Shown piece by piece: positions 1-7,818 of a stretch of DNA of 64,000 nucleotides (position 1 is the stretch's first letter; each line of letters begins with the position of its first letter). The notes below the pieces were generated by a model. The model saw only the letters and a list, made by a program, of their open reading frames with translations, was not told where the DNA came from and did no database searches. A program made the translations under genes and the position numbers. The stretch covers positions 1 through 64,000 of the forward strand of contig NZ_FOSN01000003.1 of the NCBI RefSeq assembly GCF_900114285.1, in the 5' to 3' direction. Origin of the DNA: Methylocapsa palsarum. Lineage in GTDB: Bacteria > Pseudomonadota > Alphaproteobacteria > Rhizobiales > Beijerinckiaceae.

Positions 1-145
1 CGAATATCTTTCACAAGCTGTTCTGCCGGGGCTTTCGCCGGCACGGATTTCTGTCTCATCTGCGCTCCTGAATGGGCTAAGATGAACCAGAAATCTCCCT
101 TCAGAAAATACCCCGATTTGTCTCATGGGCGCTGACGCCGGACAG
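1..145 (-). mobile_element. IS3-family insertion sequence, 5' end with first codons of orfA, cut by window edge
   Basis: On the minus strand an ATG at 59 opens a frame that runs off the window and contains PAEQLVKDIR, which resembles the N-terminus of OrfA of a group of IS3-family transposases. The 86 bases in front of it are non-coding and would hold the element end. A TGTCC... sequence near 145 on the minus strand is a plausible terminal repeat, but the other end is outside the window. The family call rests on about 19 residues and so is tentative. Confidence 0.5.
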
Positions 146-149
146 TTAC

Positions 150-745
150 AAGCCACCTGGGATGCGGGATCGCATGGTCACGCTATTCCTTGGCCTCTTT
201 GAGGCGGCGGGTATAGCGCCCGAACGAAAGAGGAGGGCTTCGCCAAAAGCCGTAAATGGAGGTATTCCCCGCGCCGCAAGACAACCGCGTTCGGCGCTGC
301 CAGCGCCGCCGCCGCAGCCCGTATCGTCGCCGAATCCACCACCACCTCGGCATGACCACCGCGTAACCGGGTTGCATCCGGCAATTGCAGGACTTCTTTC
401 AAGTTTACCGCCGGCCGGCGAAGCCTGGGGCCAAAACGAGCGCGAAAGGTTTTTGCATACGTTCGAGGCGGTCATTGACTTCTGCTACCCGGTTATGCCC
501 GGGAAAATGCAGAATACCGTAACGCAGCATGAGGATGAAGATGACGACAGATGAGAAGCGCCCTCGTCAAGCCACCGGCGCCTCGGGGGATACTAACGAA
601 GAAGGCCGACCCTGTTAGCGCAGAGCCGGCCTTCGTGGTGGCAACGCAACCGGACGGGTGAACCGACAGATTCGAAACGCAAACACACCGCTAGAATCCC
701 ACGTTCCCCGTCCACCCGCAACTCCTTTCTGGAGGTCGGTGAATC
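150..745. other. Region with no supportable gene
   Basis: Short open frames exist on both strands, but none has a convincing start, ribosome binding site or recognisable product. The frames at 162-554 look like overlapping antisense artefacts of GC-rich DNA. A GAAGGCCG/CGGCCTTC inverted repeat lies around 600-635. This may be decayed mobile-element flank. Confidence 0.4.
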
Positions 746-841
746 ATGGCTAATCGCGCATGTCACCGGGTCCGCGCTTATGTGCGGACTCGGTTCGGGC
801 GCCTTGAGCATGTCTGCGCGCATTCGCGCTGCTGCGGCTAA
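746..841 (+). CDS. Possible 31-residue Arg/Cys-rich peptide
   Basis: An ATG at 746 follows a good GGAGG about 11 bases upstream and opens a 31-codon frame ending in TAA. The product is basic (many Arg and His) with three Cys and has no recognised family. It lies in the phage-like left edge. It could equally be chance, because only the ribosome binding site argues for it. Confidence 0.25.
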   Translation: MANRACHRVRAYVRTRFGRLEHVCAHSRCCG

Positions 842-1083
842 GGCTTCTTCCCTGACGGACGCTTAGGGCGTTCCTGCCGCTGGACGAGAACATCGCCCAG
901 CGGTTTTTCTCCGGCAATTAGGTAAAGTTGCCGAACACACGGCCCAACACAGACAAAGACCAACGCCAAGAACGAGGGCGACGGCCAGACCTCGGCGCGG
1001 CCGTCCTCGCGCGCGAGGGCGAGGCTTGGCACTAGGGGTGGTGTGTGGTAAAGACGCAACAGATGTGCGAAATGTCACACATA
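842..1083. other. Ambiguous small frames, no gene called
   Basis: On the minus strand two overlapping frames (838-1059 and 863-1078) are open, and one encodes a hydrophobic stretch typical of a membrane segment. Both lack an ATG and a clear ribosome binding site. They lie directly downstream of the 1084-1407 gene on the same strand, so a phage lysis-type small gene is possible but not supported. Confidence 0.3.
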
Positions 1084-1407
1084 CTAGATGTTGTCGCTAC
1101 CGGACCCCCCCGTTCCCCCAATCCGGTCAATGAGCGATTCATAGCGGTCGCGTTCCTTTTCCACACGCGGCGCAAGCGCTTTGGCCCTGAGGTCATCGAG
1201 TTCATACGCCGCCAGCCTGATGCGTAAATCGGCGTACCATACGGCGCGGGTGCGGCTGTAGGACCAGCCAAGCCGGCGGCGCGCCCGCACGATCGCCGCC
1301 TTCACCGAATCGCCGGGAGGGCAGGGCTCCGCGACGGCGCGCACGAGCGCGGAGGCTTCTTCGATTGCATTCAACTTTCTGACTTCGGACGACGGGTTAT
1401 CGTTCAT
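1084..1407 (-). CDS. Hypothetical small helical protein, phage-like neighbourhood
   Basis: The 107-residue product starts at an ATG preceded by an AAGG about nine bases upstream. It is charged and mostly helical, with runs such as RARRRLGWSYSRTRAVWYAD and an acidic/basic C-terminal half; no signal peptide or membrane segment is visible. Codon use fits real coding DNA better than the opposite strand does. I do not recognise a family. Its neighbours (IS end, tiny ORFs and a C1-like repressor) suggest a prophage or integrated-element remnant. The LGWSYSRTRAVWYAD stretch looks like a small DNA-binding helix pair, but that is a guess. Confidence 0.6.
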   Translation of the reverse strand: MNDNPSSEVRKLNAIEEASALVRAVAEPCPPGDSVKAAIVRARRRLGWSYSRTRAVWYADLRIRLAAYELDDLRAKALAPRVEKERDRYESLIDRIGGTGGSGSDNI

Positions 1408-1476
1408 TTACGACGGCCTTCGTGGTGATCTCGCCTTGACGCGATCAGCAGCGGGGCGAATGAGATTTCGCTCATC

Positions 1477-1656
1477 TCAATTGACGGAGGAGGATGCATG
1501 AGAGCGGGACCAGGGTGCGGCGCTTCCCTGCCGGTAATGGCCGCCCATGAACCTCACCGGTCCGCAAACCGGTTTCGGACGAGGGCCGAACGCGATGACA
1601 GCCGCGAGAGAAAAGGCGAACAACTCGCCGGAAATCGCGATCAGAAATTGAACCAT
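1477..1656 (-). CDS. Possible small membrane protein
   Basis: A 59-residue frame from an ATG at 1656 has one predicted membrane segment (about residues 4-24, FLIAISGELFAFSLAAVIAF) followed by a short basic tail. Its ribosome binding site is only GGA. On the opposite strand an ATG at 1498 has a much stronger GGAGGAGG and is in frame with the 1684-1905 gene, but the peptide it would add is low-quality. The two interpretations exclude each other; third-position GC slightly favours the minus frame. Confidence 0.3.
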   Translation of the reverse strand: MVQFLIAISGELFAFSLAAVIAFGPRPKPVCGPVRFMGGHYRQGSAAPWSRSHASSSVN

Positions 1657-1683
1657 GTCACTATTCCAAACAGGAGAAGACCA

Positions 1684-1905
1684 ATGGCGGAGTGGGAGAT
1701 CGTGTTGAACTTGGTTGGCGACTTGATAGAGGCGCTGGCGGTCAAGGGCGTTGTGAGCGAGGACATCGCGGCGATTTTGCAAGGCAGCGTCGCCGCCGCC
1801 GATCTCGACAACCGCTCCGACTTGCTCGACGAACTGGCCTGCATCCGGCACGTCACGATCAATTCCCTCCGCGAAAAGTCTGTTGCCGCTCCGGCCTTAA
1901 TTTGA
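1684..1905 (+). CDS. Hypothetical 73-residue acidic helical protein upstream of the repressor
   Basis: The start at ATG 1684 is chosen for its AGGAGA ribosome binding site eight bases upstream; an in-frame ATG at 1498 is an alternative. The product is acidic and Leu/Val/Ala-rich, probably an all-helical soluble protein, with a C-terminal Ala-rich tail. No family is recognised. It ends three bases before the first operator-like palindrome of the repressor control region and reads in the same direction as the repressor, so it may belong to the same small regulatory module. Confidence 0.55.
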   Translation: MAEWEIVLNLVGDLIEALAVKGVVSEDIAAILQGSVAAADLDNRSDLLDELACIRHVTINSLREKSVAAPALI

Positions 1906-1907
1906 TA

Positions 1908-1957
1908 GTAGCGAATATCGCTACAATTGACAATCCGGCTGTAGCGATTTTAGCTAC
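1908..1957 (+). promoter_or_regulatory. Twin operators and promoter of the C1-like repressor gene
   Basis: GTAGCGAATATCGCTAC at 1908-1924 is a perfect 17-bp inverted repeat. GTAGCGATTTTAGCTAC at 1941-1957 shares its outer bases GTAGCGA/GCTAC and its length. The centres are 33 bp apart, about three helical turns. A consensus TTGACA at 1927-1932 lies between them, and the second site would overlap the -10 region. This is the arrangement expected for cooperative autorepression by the product of the gene at 1999. Confidence 0.65.
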
Positions 1958-1998
1958 GATTTTTGCGGATGGGTTACGAATAGGTTAATTGAAATCGC

Positions 1999-2622
1999 AT
2001 GACTCCAGATTGGGTGGCGCAAGCGCTGGCTTACGCTGGCATGACGCAAGCGGAACTGGCCCGCAGGCTCACGGCCGAGGTCGGTCAGTCGATCGACCGC
2101 GCCGCGGTCAACAAGATGACGACCGGCGCCCGCAAGGTGTCGGGCGTGGAGCTTGCCGCGATTTCGCGCGTCACCGGCTATGCGGTGCCGGACGAATGGT
2201 TCCAGAAGGACGTTGATTTCGCCGGCGAGGCGGTCGACGCCATTTCGGTGCCGGTCTTGTCCTGGGTCGCCGCGTCGAGTTTCGATTCGGAAGCCGGGTT
2301 CGAGGCGCAGGACGCCGAGGAGTTCATCGCGCTGTCGGGGCTGAAGCCCGGCGTTTACGTCGGGCTGCGGGTCCGCGGCGACAGTATGGACCGCATCGCT
2401 CCACCAGGCTCCCTGATCGTGTTCAATCGAACCGACCGGGTCCTTGTCGACCGCGCCTTCTATGTCTTCCGGGATGAAGAATATGGCGCGACTTTCAAGC
2501 GCTACGCCACGAAGCCGCCCAGACTTGAGCCTTATTCGACCAACGATACACACTTGCCGATTTTTCCGGTCGGCCCGCCGAAAGTGGTCGGCCGCGTTCA
2601 CCGGATCATCATCGAGGTCTGA
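1999..2622 (+). CDS. C1/LexA-like phage repressor (HTH + S24 peptidase-fold domain)
   Basis: The 207-residue protein has an N-terminal helix-turn-helix (about residues 8-47, with MTQAELARRLT) and a C-terminal S24/LexA-type domain (about 80-205). The catalytic pair is visible as Ser129 in RGDSM and Lys167 in ATFKRY. The VPVLSWV segment that precedes the cleavage site is present at 84-90, but the next residues read AAS instead of the usual Ala-Gly, so self-cleavage may be impaired. It probably dimerises on the two 17-bp palindromes just upstream and represses itself. A prophage-type repressor is most likely; no other phage genes follow it on this side. Confidence 0.85.
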   Translation: MTPDWVAQALAYAGMTQAELARRLTAEVGQSIDRAAVNKMTTGARKVSGVELAAISRVTGYAVPDEWFQKDVDFAGEAVDAISVPVLSWVAASSFDSEAGFEAQDAEEFIALSGLKPGVYVGLRVRGDSMDRIAPPGSLIVFNRTDRVLVDRAFYVFRDEEYGATFKRYATKPPRLEPYSTNDTHLPIFPVGPPKVVGRVHRIIIEV

Positions 2623-2853
2623 GACGGAGCCTGTGTCGACCGTATCGCCTGTCGCGCGCTTCAGGCGGCGCCTTTGCGGGCTTCGAGATTTCGCACCGAC
2701 ACTCTGGCCGCCGCGCCTGCGAAATGATCCCTCTTCCGGCGCTGGAGGAGATCGGTCGGAACCTTCGGCTGGTTGCGCGCGTCTATTTGCAGCGTCTGTC
2801 GTCGGGAGTTCCCTTGCAGGCGCGCAACGGCGCATGCCAGAAAAGAGCCTTCC

Positions 2854-4431
2854 ATGAGCGCAGATTCTCCGAGCGGTCCCGACTTCAGCCTCGGGATTGA
2901 GGCCAATGCCGTCGCCGACGGCGGCATGATTCTCGGCCGCGTTGGCGATGATCCCGTGCTGCTTGCGCGGCGCGGCGACGAAGTGTTCGCGATCGGGGCC
3001 GTCTGCTCGCATTACAGCGGGCCGCTGGCCGAAGGTCTGCTGGTCGGGGAGACTGTTCGTTGCCCGTGGCATCACGCCTGCTTCAGCCTGCGCACCGGCG
3101 AGGCGCTCCGCGCGCCGGCGCTCAGTCCGGTTTCGTGCTGGCGCGTCGAGAGGCGCGACGGGAAACTGTTCGTTGGCGAGAAGCTCGAAAGGCCGACGCG
3201 CCCGCCCGCCCGGCTTGCGCCCGGGGGGCCGGAAAGGGTTGTGATCATTGGAGGCGGAGCGGCTGGAAACAGCGCCGCCGAAACGCTGCGCAAGGAAGGT
3301 TTTTCCGGCGCCATCACGATGTTCAGCGCAGACGATTCGCTTCCCTACGATCGGCCAAATCTTTCCAAGGGTTTCTTGTCAGGCGCCGCGCCGCAGGAGT
3401 GGATCCCGCTCCGCTCGCGAGAATTTTACGAAGCTCAGGGGATCGACATCAAGCTTGATGCGCGCGTCGTCGCCCTTGACGCCGCAGCGCGTCTGGTGTC
3501 GCTCGCCGACGGCGGCCGGCATCCGTATGACGCGCTCCTCCTCGCCACCGGAGCCGAACCGGTCCGGCTCGATATTCCAGGCGCCGATCTCCCTCATGTG
3601 CGCACTCTTCGCACGTTCGCCGACAGTCAAGCCCTTGTAGCGGACGCCCTTGTCGCCCAAACGCTTGGCTCCGGAACGCCGGCGCCGAAGCGGGCTGTCG
3701 TGATCGGCGCGAGCTTTATCGGCCTTGAGGCGGCGGCGGCGCTCCGGGCCCGCAATGTGGAGGTTCATGTGGTCGGGCGCGAGGCCGTTCCGATGGAGCG
3801 TATTCTGGGCGCCGAGGCGGGCGCATTCATCCGCAAACTCCACGAAGAGCACGGGGTGAAATTTCATCTCGGCGACTCGCCTGCCTCGATCGATCAGCAA
3901 GGGGTGCTGCTGCAAAGCGGCGAACGCATCGGCGCCGATTTCGTCCTTGCGGGAATAGGGGTCCGACCCTGCGTCGCTTTGGCCAAGAAAGCCGGCCTCA
4001 CCATCGACCGTGGAATTGTGGTGGACGAGTATCTTGAAACTAGCGCGCCCGGCGTGTTCGCCGCCGGGGACATTGCGCGTTGGCCGGATCGTCTCAGCGG
4101 TTCATCCATCCGCGTCGAACATTGGGTCGTTGCGGAACGGCAGGGCCAGACGGCCGCCCGGAATATTCTCGGGCTTCATGAAAAATTTGACGCCGTCCCC
4201 TTCTTCTGGACCGAGCAATACGACCTCGCCATCGCGTATGTGGGACATGCCGAGCGCTGGGACGAAATCGAGATCAAGGGCGCGGTCGAAGCGCGCGATT
4301 GCGAGATCGTCTATCGGCTGGAGGGGCGAAAACTTGCGGTGGCGACGATCTTCCGCGATGTAGACAGTTTACGCGCGGAACTGGAATTCGAAGAGTTGAT
4401 CGCTTCGACCGTGACTCGCGCGAAGACCTGA
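2854..4431 (+). CDS. Rieske [2Fe-2S] ferredoxin / FAD-dependent NAD(P)H reductase fusion
   Basis: The start at ATG 2854 follows AAAAGAG and gives 525 residues; an upstream in-frame start would add an unrelated Arg/Cys-rich leader. Residues 10-105 form a Rieske domain with ligands Cys51, His53, Cys70 and His73. A Rossmann FAD motif (VVIIGGGAAG) follows near 130, and an NAD(P)H-binding motif (VIGASFIGLEAAAAL) near 280. This is the AIFM3-like or ferredoxin-reductase-like architecture in which electrons pass from NAD(P)H through FAD to an iron-sulfur centre. The partner oxygenase is not in the window, so the substrate is unknown. The gene stands alone and ends before a strong terminator. Confidence 0.9.
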   Translation: MSADSPSGPDFSLGIEANAVADGGMILGRVGDDPVLLARRGDEVFAIGAVCSHYSGPLAEGLLVGETVRCPWHHACFSLRTGEALRAPALSPVSCWRVERRDGKLFVGEKLERPTRPPARLAPGGPERVVIIGGGAAGNSAAETLRKEGFSGAITMFSADDSLPYDRPNLSKGFLSGAAPQEWIPLRSREFYEAQGIDIKLDARVVALDAAARLVSLADGGRHPYDALLLATGAEPVRLDIPGADLPHVRTLRTFADSQALVADALVAQTLGSGTPAPKRAVVIGASFIGLEAAAALRARNVEVHVVGREAVPMERILGAEAGAFIRKLHEEHGVKFHLGDSPASIDQQGVLLQSGERIGADFVLAGIGVRPCVALAKKAGLTIDRGIVVDEYLETSAPGVFAAGDIARWPDRLSGSSIRVEHWVVAERQGQTAARNILGLHEKFDAVPFFWTEQYDLAIAYVGHAERWDEIEIKGAVEARDCEIVYRLEGRKLAVATIFRDVDSLRAELEFEELIASTVTRAKT

Positions 4432-4503
4432 CTGCTGTAGGCGCGCAAGAGTCCCGTACGCGCCATGTAGGCGACTGGGTTTGAACCTCAGGGCCGGGTA
4501 TTT

Positions 4504-4536
4504 GGCCGGAGCGAAACATTCGCTCCGGCCTTGTTT
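4504..4536 (+). terminator. Rho-independent terminator between convergent genes
   Basis: A perfect 12-bp stem (4504-4515 with 4519-4530, starting GGCCGGAGCGAA) closes an ACA loop and is followed by TTGTTT. It ends the plus-strand reductase transcript. It also lies immediately after the stop of the minus-strand 28-residue gene, so it may work in both directions. Confidence 0.8.
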
Positions 4537-4622
4537 CAGTGGCGCCAGAAGAGCAGCAGTAGAAGGATGATGGGCAAAGGCACCCCGATCAGCCAGAGCA
4601 AAGCTCCTCGTCCAAGTCCCAT
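4536..4622 (-). CDS. 28-residue single-pass membrane peptide
   Basis: An ATG at 4622 with an ideal AGGAG six bases upstream encodes a 28-residue peptide: a short MGLGRG head, one very hydrophobic helix rich in Leu/Ile, and a WRH tail. Similar tiny hydrophobic proteins occur in Hyphomicrobiales genomes, but I know of no assigned function. The excellent ribosome binding site, an adjoining terminator hairpin and clean membrane character support a real gene. Confidence 0.6.
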   Translation of the reverse strand: MGLGRGALLWLIGVPLPIILLLLLFWRH

Positions 4623-4639
4623 GGTGAACTCCTTTCCGG

Positions 4640-5020
4640 GTCACGTTCGCTGCGTGGTGCGCACACAACCGGCGAATTCGGCGAGGGTTCCAACACTTTG
4701 GGTCAAGGGGCTGCGGAGGCGATGGCGAAAGCCGGCTTGGTTCGCGACAAACAGCGCCTGTTCCAAGTGCGAAACCGCTCGCGCCGGGAAGCGCGATGCG
4801 GGAGTCTGCGCAATGGACAAGACCACCATGGCGCCGGAACGTTTCGCCGCGTTTTTTGCCGGCATGCGCCGAATGGAGCGCTCGGACAGCGCATCTTGGC
4901 GCAGGCCCGCTGGAACAGAGGTGGCGGCTCTGTTCATTCCATTTTGAATGCCTCCGAGCGGCCGCTGGCTTCACGGCGCTCTCGGGCGACCTACAGATTG
5001 TAGAGGCGATGTGTAGCGCG
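4640..5020. other. Intergenic region, no gene seen
   Basis: Frames on both strands are short, lack ribosome binding sites and give basic, low-quality products. The region separates the 28-residue peptide gene from the end of minE and presumably holds the promoter of the former (near 4630-4700). Confidence 0.5.
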
Positions 5021-5022
5021 GG

Positions 5023-5457
5023 TCAGCCTTCGGCTTCCGCCGCGATCTCGACGGGCTCCACGATGGGCTCCGGGACAGGCTCCGCGACAGGTTTGGCGGC
5101 GAGCGCTTCCGTCGGCCTCTCTTTGCGCTTCTCGCCAGCAGTCTCCGCCGTCTTTTCGACCGCCTTTAAAGTCGGTCTGGCCTTTGGCGCGTTGACGGAA
5201 ATGTTGACGCACATCGGCGTCGGGATTTCGACCTCGACTTCGAGCGTCGAAACGGCGTTGCCGCGTTCCATCTTGATCTTGATGCTATCGGATTCCACAG
5301 GGAAATGCTTGGCGATGACGGCCATGATTTCTTCTTGAAGAATGGCGATGAGATCAGATTTTCCGGTGACGGCCCGCTCATGCTGGAGCAGAATCTGCAG
5401 GCGCTCCCTGGCGACGGGCGCGGACCCGGTTCTTCTGAAGAAACTGATCAGGTTCAT
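5023..5457 (-). CDS. minE: Cell division topological specificity factor MinE, with C-terminal extension
   Basis: MinE displaces MinC from MinD and stimulates the MinD ATPase to drive pole-to-pole oscillation. Residues 1-88 match the family: an amphipathic MNLISFFRR membrane-targeting helix, the anti-MinCD helix and the topological domain. E. coli MinE is 88 residues. Here a further 56 residues rich in Ala, Glu, Pro and Lys follow, including a [15 protein letters not shown] stretch, and look disordered. The start overlaps the minD stop by four bases (ATGA), so translation is probably coupled. It is the last gene of minCDE. Confidence 0.96.
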   Translation of the reverse strand: MNLISFFRRTGSAPVARERLQILLQHERAVTGKSDLIAILQEEIMAVIAKHFPVESDSIKIKMERGNAVSTLEVEVEIPTPMCVNISVNAPKARPTLKAVEKTAETAGEKRKERPTEALAAKPVAEPVPEPIVEPVEIAAEAEG

Positions 5458-6269
5458 GCGGCCCTCCTGCCGAAGATCTTGCCAAACAGGCTTTTTCTGT
5501 CGTTCGGAATGATCATCTCCAGGGCTTCGCCGTTCAGGCGCCGTGCGGCGTCGAAATAGGCTCGTGCCGGCGCGCTGAGGGCGTTGTTCAGCGTGACCGG
5601 GGAGCCGACGTTCGAGGCGCGGAGCACCTCGTCGCTCTCGGGGATGATGCCGAGCAGGGGAATCGAGAGAATCTCCAGAACGTCGTCGACCTTCAGCATT
5701 TCGCCCCGTTCGGCCCGCCCTGCGTCGTAGCGCGTCAGCAGCAGGTGCTTTTCGAGCTGCTCGCCGCGTTCGGCGAGTTCGGTCTTCGAATCGAGCAGAC
5801 CGATGATGCGGTCCGAATCGCGGACGGAGGAGACCTCAGGATTGGTGACCACGATGGCGACGTCGGCGTGGCGCATCGCGAGCGTCGCTCCCCGTTCGAT
5901 GCCGGCCGGGCTGTCGCAGATGATCCAGTCGAACTTGTCTCTCAGGTCGGCGATGACGCTCGCGACGCCTTCGTCGGTCAAGGCGTCCTTGTCGCGGGTC
6001 TGCGAGGCGGGGAGGAGCGAAAGGGTCGGGACGCGCTTGTCGCGGATGAGAGCCTGCGCCAGCTTGGCGTCGCCCTGAACGACATTGATCAGATCGTAGA
6101 CGACACGGCGCTCGGCGCCCATGACGAGGTCGAGATTGCGCAGCCCGACGTCGAAATCGATCAGGACGACCTTCTTCCCGTTCTGCGCCAGTGCGGCGCC
6201 GAGGGCTGCGGTGGACGTTGTCTTGCCGACGCCGCCCTTGCCGGACGTGACGACCAAAACTTTGGCCAT
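5454..6269 (-). CDS. minD: Septum site-determining ATPase MinD
   Basis: This 271-residue ParA/MinD-family ATPase has the deviant Walker A motif KGGVGKTT with Lys11 and Lys16, a Walker A' [10 protein letters not shown] and a C-terminal amphipathic helix ([11 protein letters not shown]) for membrane binding. ATP-bound dimers recruit MinC to the membrane to block FtsZ assembly away from mid-cell. It lies 14 bases after minC and overlaps minE by four bases. Confidence 0.98.
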   Translation of the reverse strand: MAKVLVVTSGKGGVGKTTSTAALGAALAQNGKKVVLIDFDVGLRNLDLVMGAERRVVYDLINVVQGDAKLAQALIRDKRVPTLSLLPASQTRDKDALTDEGVASVIADLRDKFDWIICDSPAGIERGATLAMRHADVAIVVTNPEVSSVRDSDRIIGLLDSKTELAERGEQLEKHLLLTRYDAGRAERGEMLKVDDVLEILSIPLLGIIPESDEVLRASNVGSPVTLNNALSAPARAYFDAARRLNGEALEMIIPNDRKSLFGKIFGRRAA

Positions 6270-6283
6270 GTTCCTATCTCCCG

Positions 6284-7018
6284 TTAATCCTGAGCAGTCA
6301 TCAGCAGTGAATCGCTATCCAGCCAGACCTGAACGCCCTTGCCGCGCAGGTGCGGCTCCATGTCGTCGGCGGTCATGTAGAGGCCGTTGATGGCGAGCAG
6401 TTCGGCTTCGAGCTTGCGGCAGAAGATCCTGGCGCTCGGATCGCTGGCGCCGGCGATGGCGCGGCCGCGGAGCGTACCGTAGATGTGAATGGAGCCGCCG
6501 GCGACGACTTCCGCGCCCGAGGCGACCGAGCCGATGATGATCACGTCGCCGTCAAGATGCTCGATATATTGGCCGGAGCGGACCGGGCTGTCGATCAGGA
6601 GCGAATTGAGGCGCTCGCGGGGGGCGGGCGGAGCTGCGTCTTTATCGCGGGAATCGTCCGAACCCTCGATGACGTCGGCGAGCGCGTTCGCAATTACGCT
6701 CGCCTGCCGGCCTCCGCTCGAGAGGAGCGGCGGCATGCCGGGCTCGCTCCATTCAGGATCGGCGCCTTCGAGGCCGAGGACCTGAATGTTGCGGGCGAGA
6801 AGATCTTTCGTCAATTCGGCGACTTCGGCCCGGTCGAGCGATCGCGCGGTGAGGTCCAGCACGATGGGACGGCCGGCGAAAAATCCCGGCGAACGTTCGA
6901 GCCATGCGTCGAGGTCCGTCAGCCAATCCGCGACTGGCGTTTCGGGGGCGAGGGTCATCGCATGATAGGAGCGGCTGTGAAACCGGATGGACGGGCGGGG
7001 GCGGGCTTCGACTGTCAC
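6284..7018 (-). CDS. minC: Septum formation inhibitor MinC
   Basis: The 244-residue FtsZ antagonist has an N-terminal domain (about 1-120) and a C-terminal right-handed beta-helix domain (about 135-235) with the family's G-rich turns (HLDGDVIIIGSVASGAEVVA), which binds MinD. It is first in the minC-minD-minE operon. A CtrA-type TTAA-N7-TTAA box lies 46-60 bases upstream of the start codon, suggesting cell-cycle control. Confidence 0.97.
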   Translation of the reverse strand: MTVEARPRPSIRFHSRSYHAMTLAPETPVADWLTDLDAWLERSPGFFAGRPIVLDLTARSLDRAEVAELTKDLLARNIQVLGLEGADPEWSEPGMPPLLSSGGRQASVIANALADVIEGSDDSRDKDAAPPAPRERLNSLLIDSPVRSGQYIEHLDGDVIIIGSVASGAEVVAGGSIHIYGTLRGRAIAGASDPSARIFCRKLEAELLAINGLYMTADDMEPHLRGKGVQVWLDSDSLLMTAQD

Positions 7019-7063
7019 GAGGGCGCCTCAAGATTCTGGTTCGCCCATTTACGCAGCGTATGG

Positions 7064-7088
7064 TTAACGGCTGGTTAAGCATCGTTAA
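7064..7088 (-). promoter_or_regulatory. Putative CtrA-binding site upstream of minCDE
   Basis: TTAA at 7064-7067 and 7075-7078 are separated by exactly seven bases, the full CtrA consensus TTAA-N7-TTAA. A third TTAA at 7085-7088 follows after six bases. CtrA is known to control min genes in Sinorhizobium. The presence here of rcdA and gcrA fits a CtrA/GcrA cell cycle. Confidence 0.6.
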
Positions 7089-7141
7089 GGAAACGGACTT
7101 TTTCGCCCGGCGTCCGGGACAGGCCATTTTCTCATGCTGCC

Positions 7142-7175
7142 AAAAAAGAAGCGGGCCCTGAATGACAGGACCCGC
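7142..7175 (-). terminator. Rho-independent terminator of the cupin gene
   Basis: Read on the minus strand, a 10-bp stem (7175-7166 with 7160-7151, one G-T pair) closes a five-base loop and is followed by TTCTTTTTT. It lies 33 bases after the stop of the cupin gene and insulates the minC promoter. Confidence 0.8.
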
Positions 7176-7207
7176 GTTCCGGGACGACAAAGATGAAGAG
7201 CCTCGCC

Positions 7208-7645
7208 TCAGCTCCAGGGGGTCACCGGCGGGACGGCGCACGGGCCTTCGACCTCGACCGTCCCGAAGTCGGCGGGACCGGCGATTTCCAGATATTCCAT
7301 GTCCTTCGAATAATCGAACAGATAATGGGTGATGCCGGGCCGCTGATGGACGCAGTCGCCCGCCTCGACGAGGGTCAGCTTGTCCTCGTACATGAATTTC
7401 GCCCAGCCCTTGAGCATGATGACGATATGGAAGTCGGCGATATGCCTATGCCAGCCGGTGCCGGTTTCCGGAGGCCGGGACGCTCGCACCACCTGCGCGA
7501 TCACCTTGCCGCCCGTGGCTTTCGCGATCCCAAGATCGCGATAGGCGAAAAAATCGCGCAGGCCCTCATTGACGAACGACGTGTCGCCCTCTTTGACATG
7601 CGAGAAATCCGTGGCGGTGGTTTTTTCCAGATCTGCTGCTTCCAT
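7208..7645 (-). CDS. Small cupin-domain protein
   Basis: The start ATG at 7645 is chosen because AAGGA lies eight bases upstream; two in-frame starts nine and 18 bases earlier have poorer spacing. The 145-residue product has a single cupin beta-barrel: motif 1 is GTGWHRHIADFHIVIMLKG (about 65-83) and motif 2 is PGITHYLFDYSKDMEYLEI. The histidines could bind one metal ion. The substrate is not predictable; single-domain cupins range from dioxygenases to sensors. It is monocistronic, with its own terminator. Confidence 0.85.
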   Translation of the reverse strand: MEAADLEKTTATDFSHVKEGDTSFVNEGLRDFFAYRDLGIAKATGGKVIAQVVRASRPPETGTGWHRHIADFHIVIMLKGWAKFMYEDKLTLVEAGDCVHQRPGITHYLFDYSKDMEYLEIAGPADFGTVEVEGPCAVPPVTPWS

Positions 7646-7818
7646 CGTCTTCATCCTTAACAATCAGGTCGGTTAATACTGGTGGCGCGGGCGCCGGAGA
7701 GCGGCCCTGTCGGTCAGACTGGCGGCCGATCTCAGGGGCTGATCAGGAGTTATTGGGGCCGCGCCCCGGGGATCGATTGAGCCAGGAACGGCCCAAGTCG
7801 AATCAGACGTCAGGCTGC

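Noticed and set aside
1954-3075. Long open frame on the minus strand opposite the repressor and Rieske gene
   Set aside because: Arg/Gly/Asp-rich product of no family, antisense to two clearly recognisable genes; a product of high GC.
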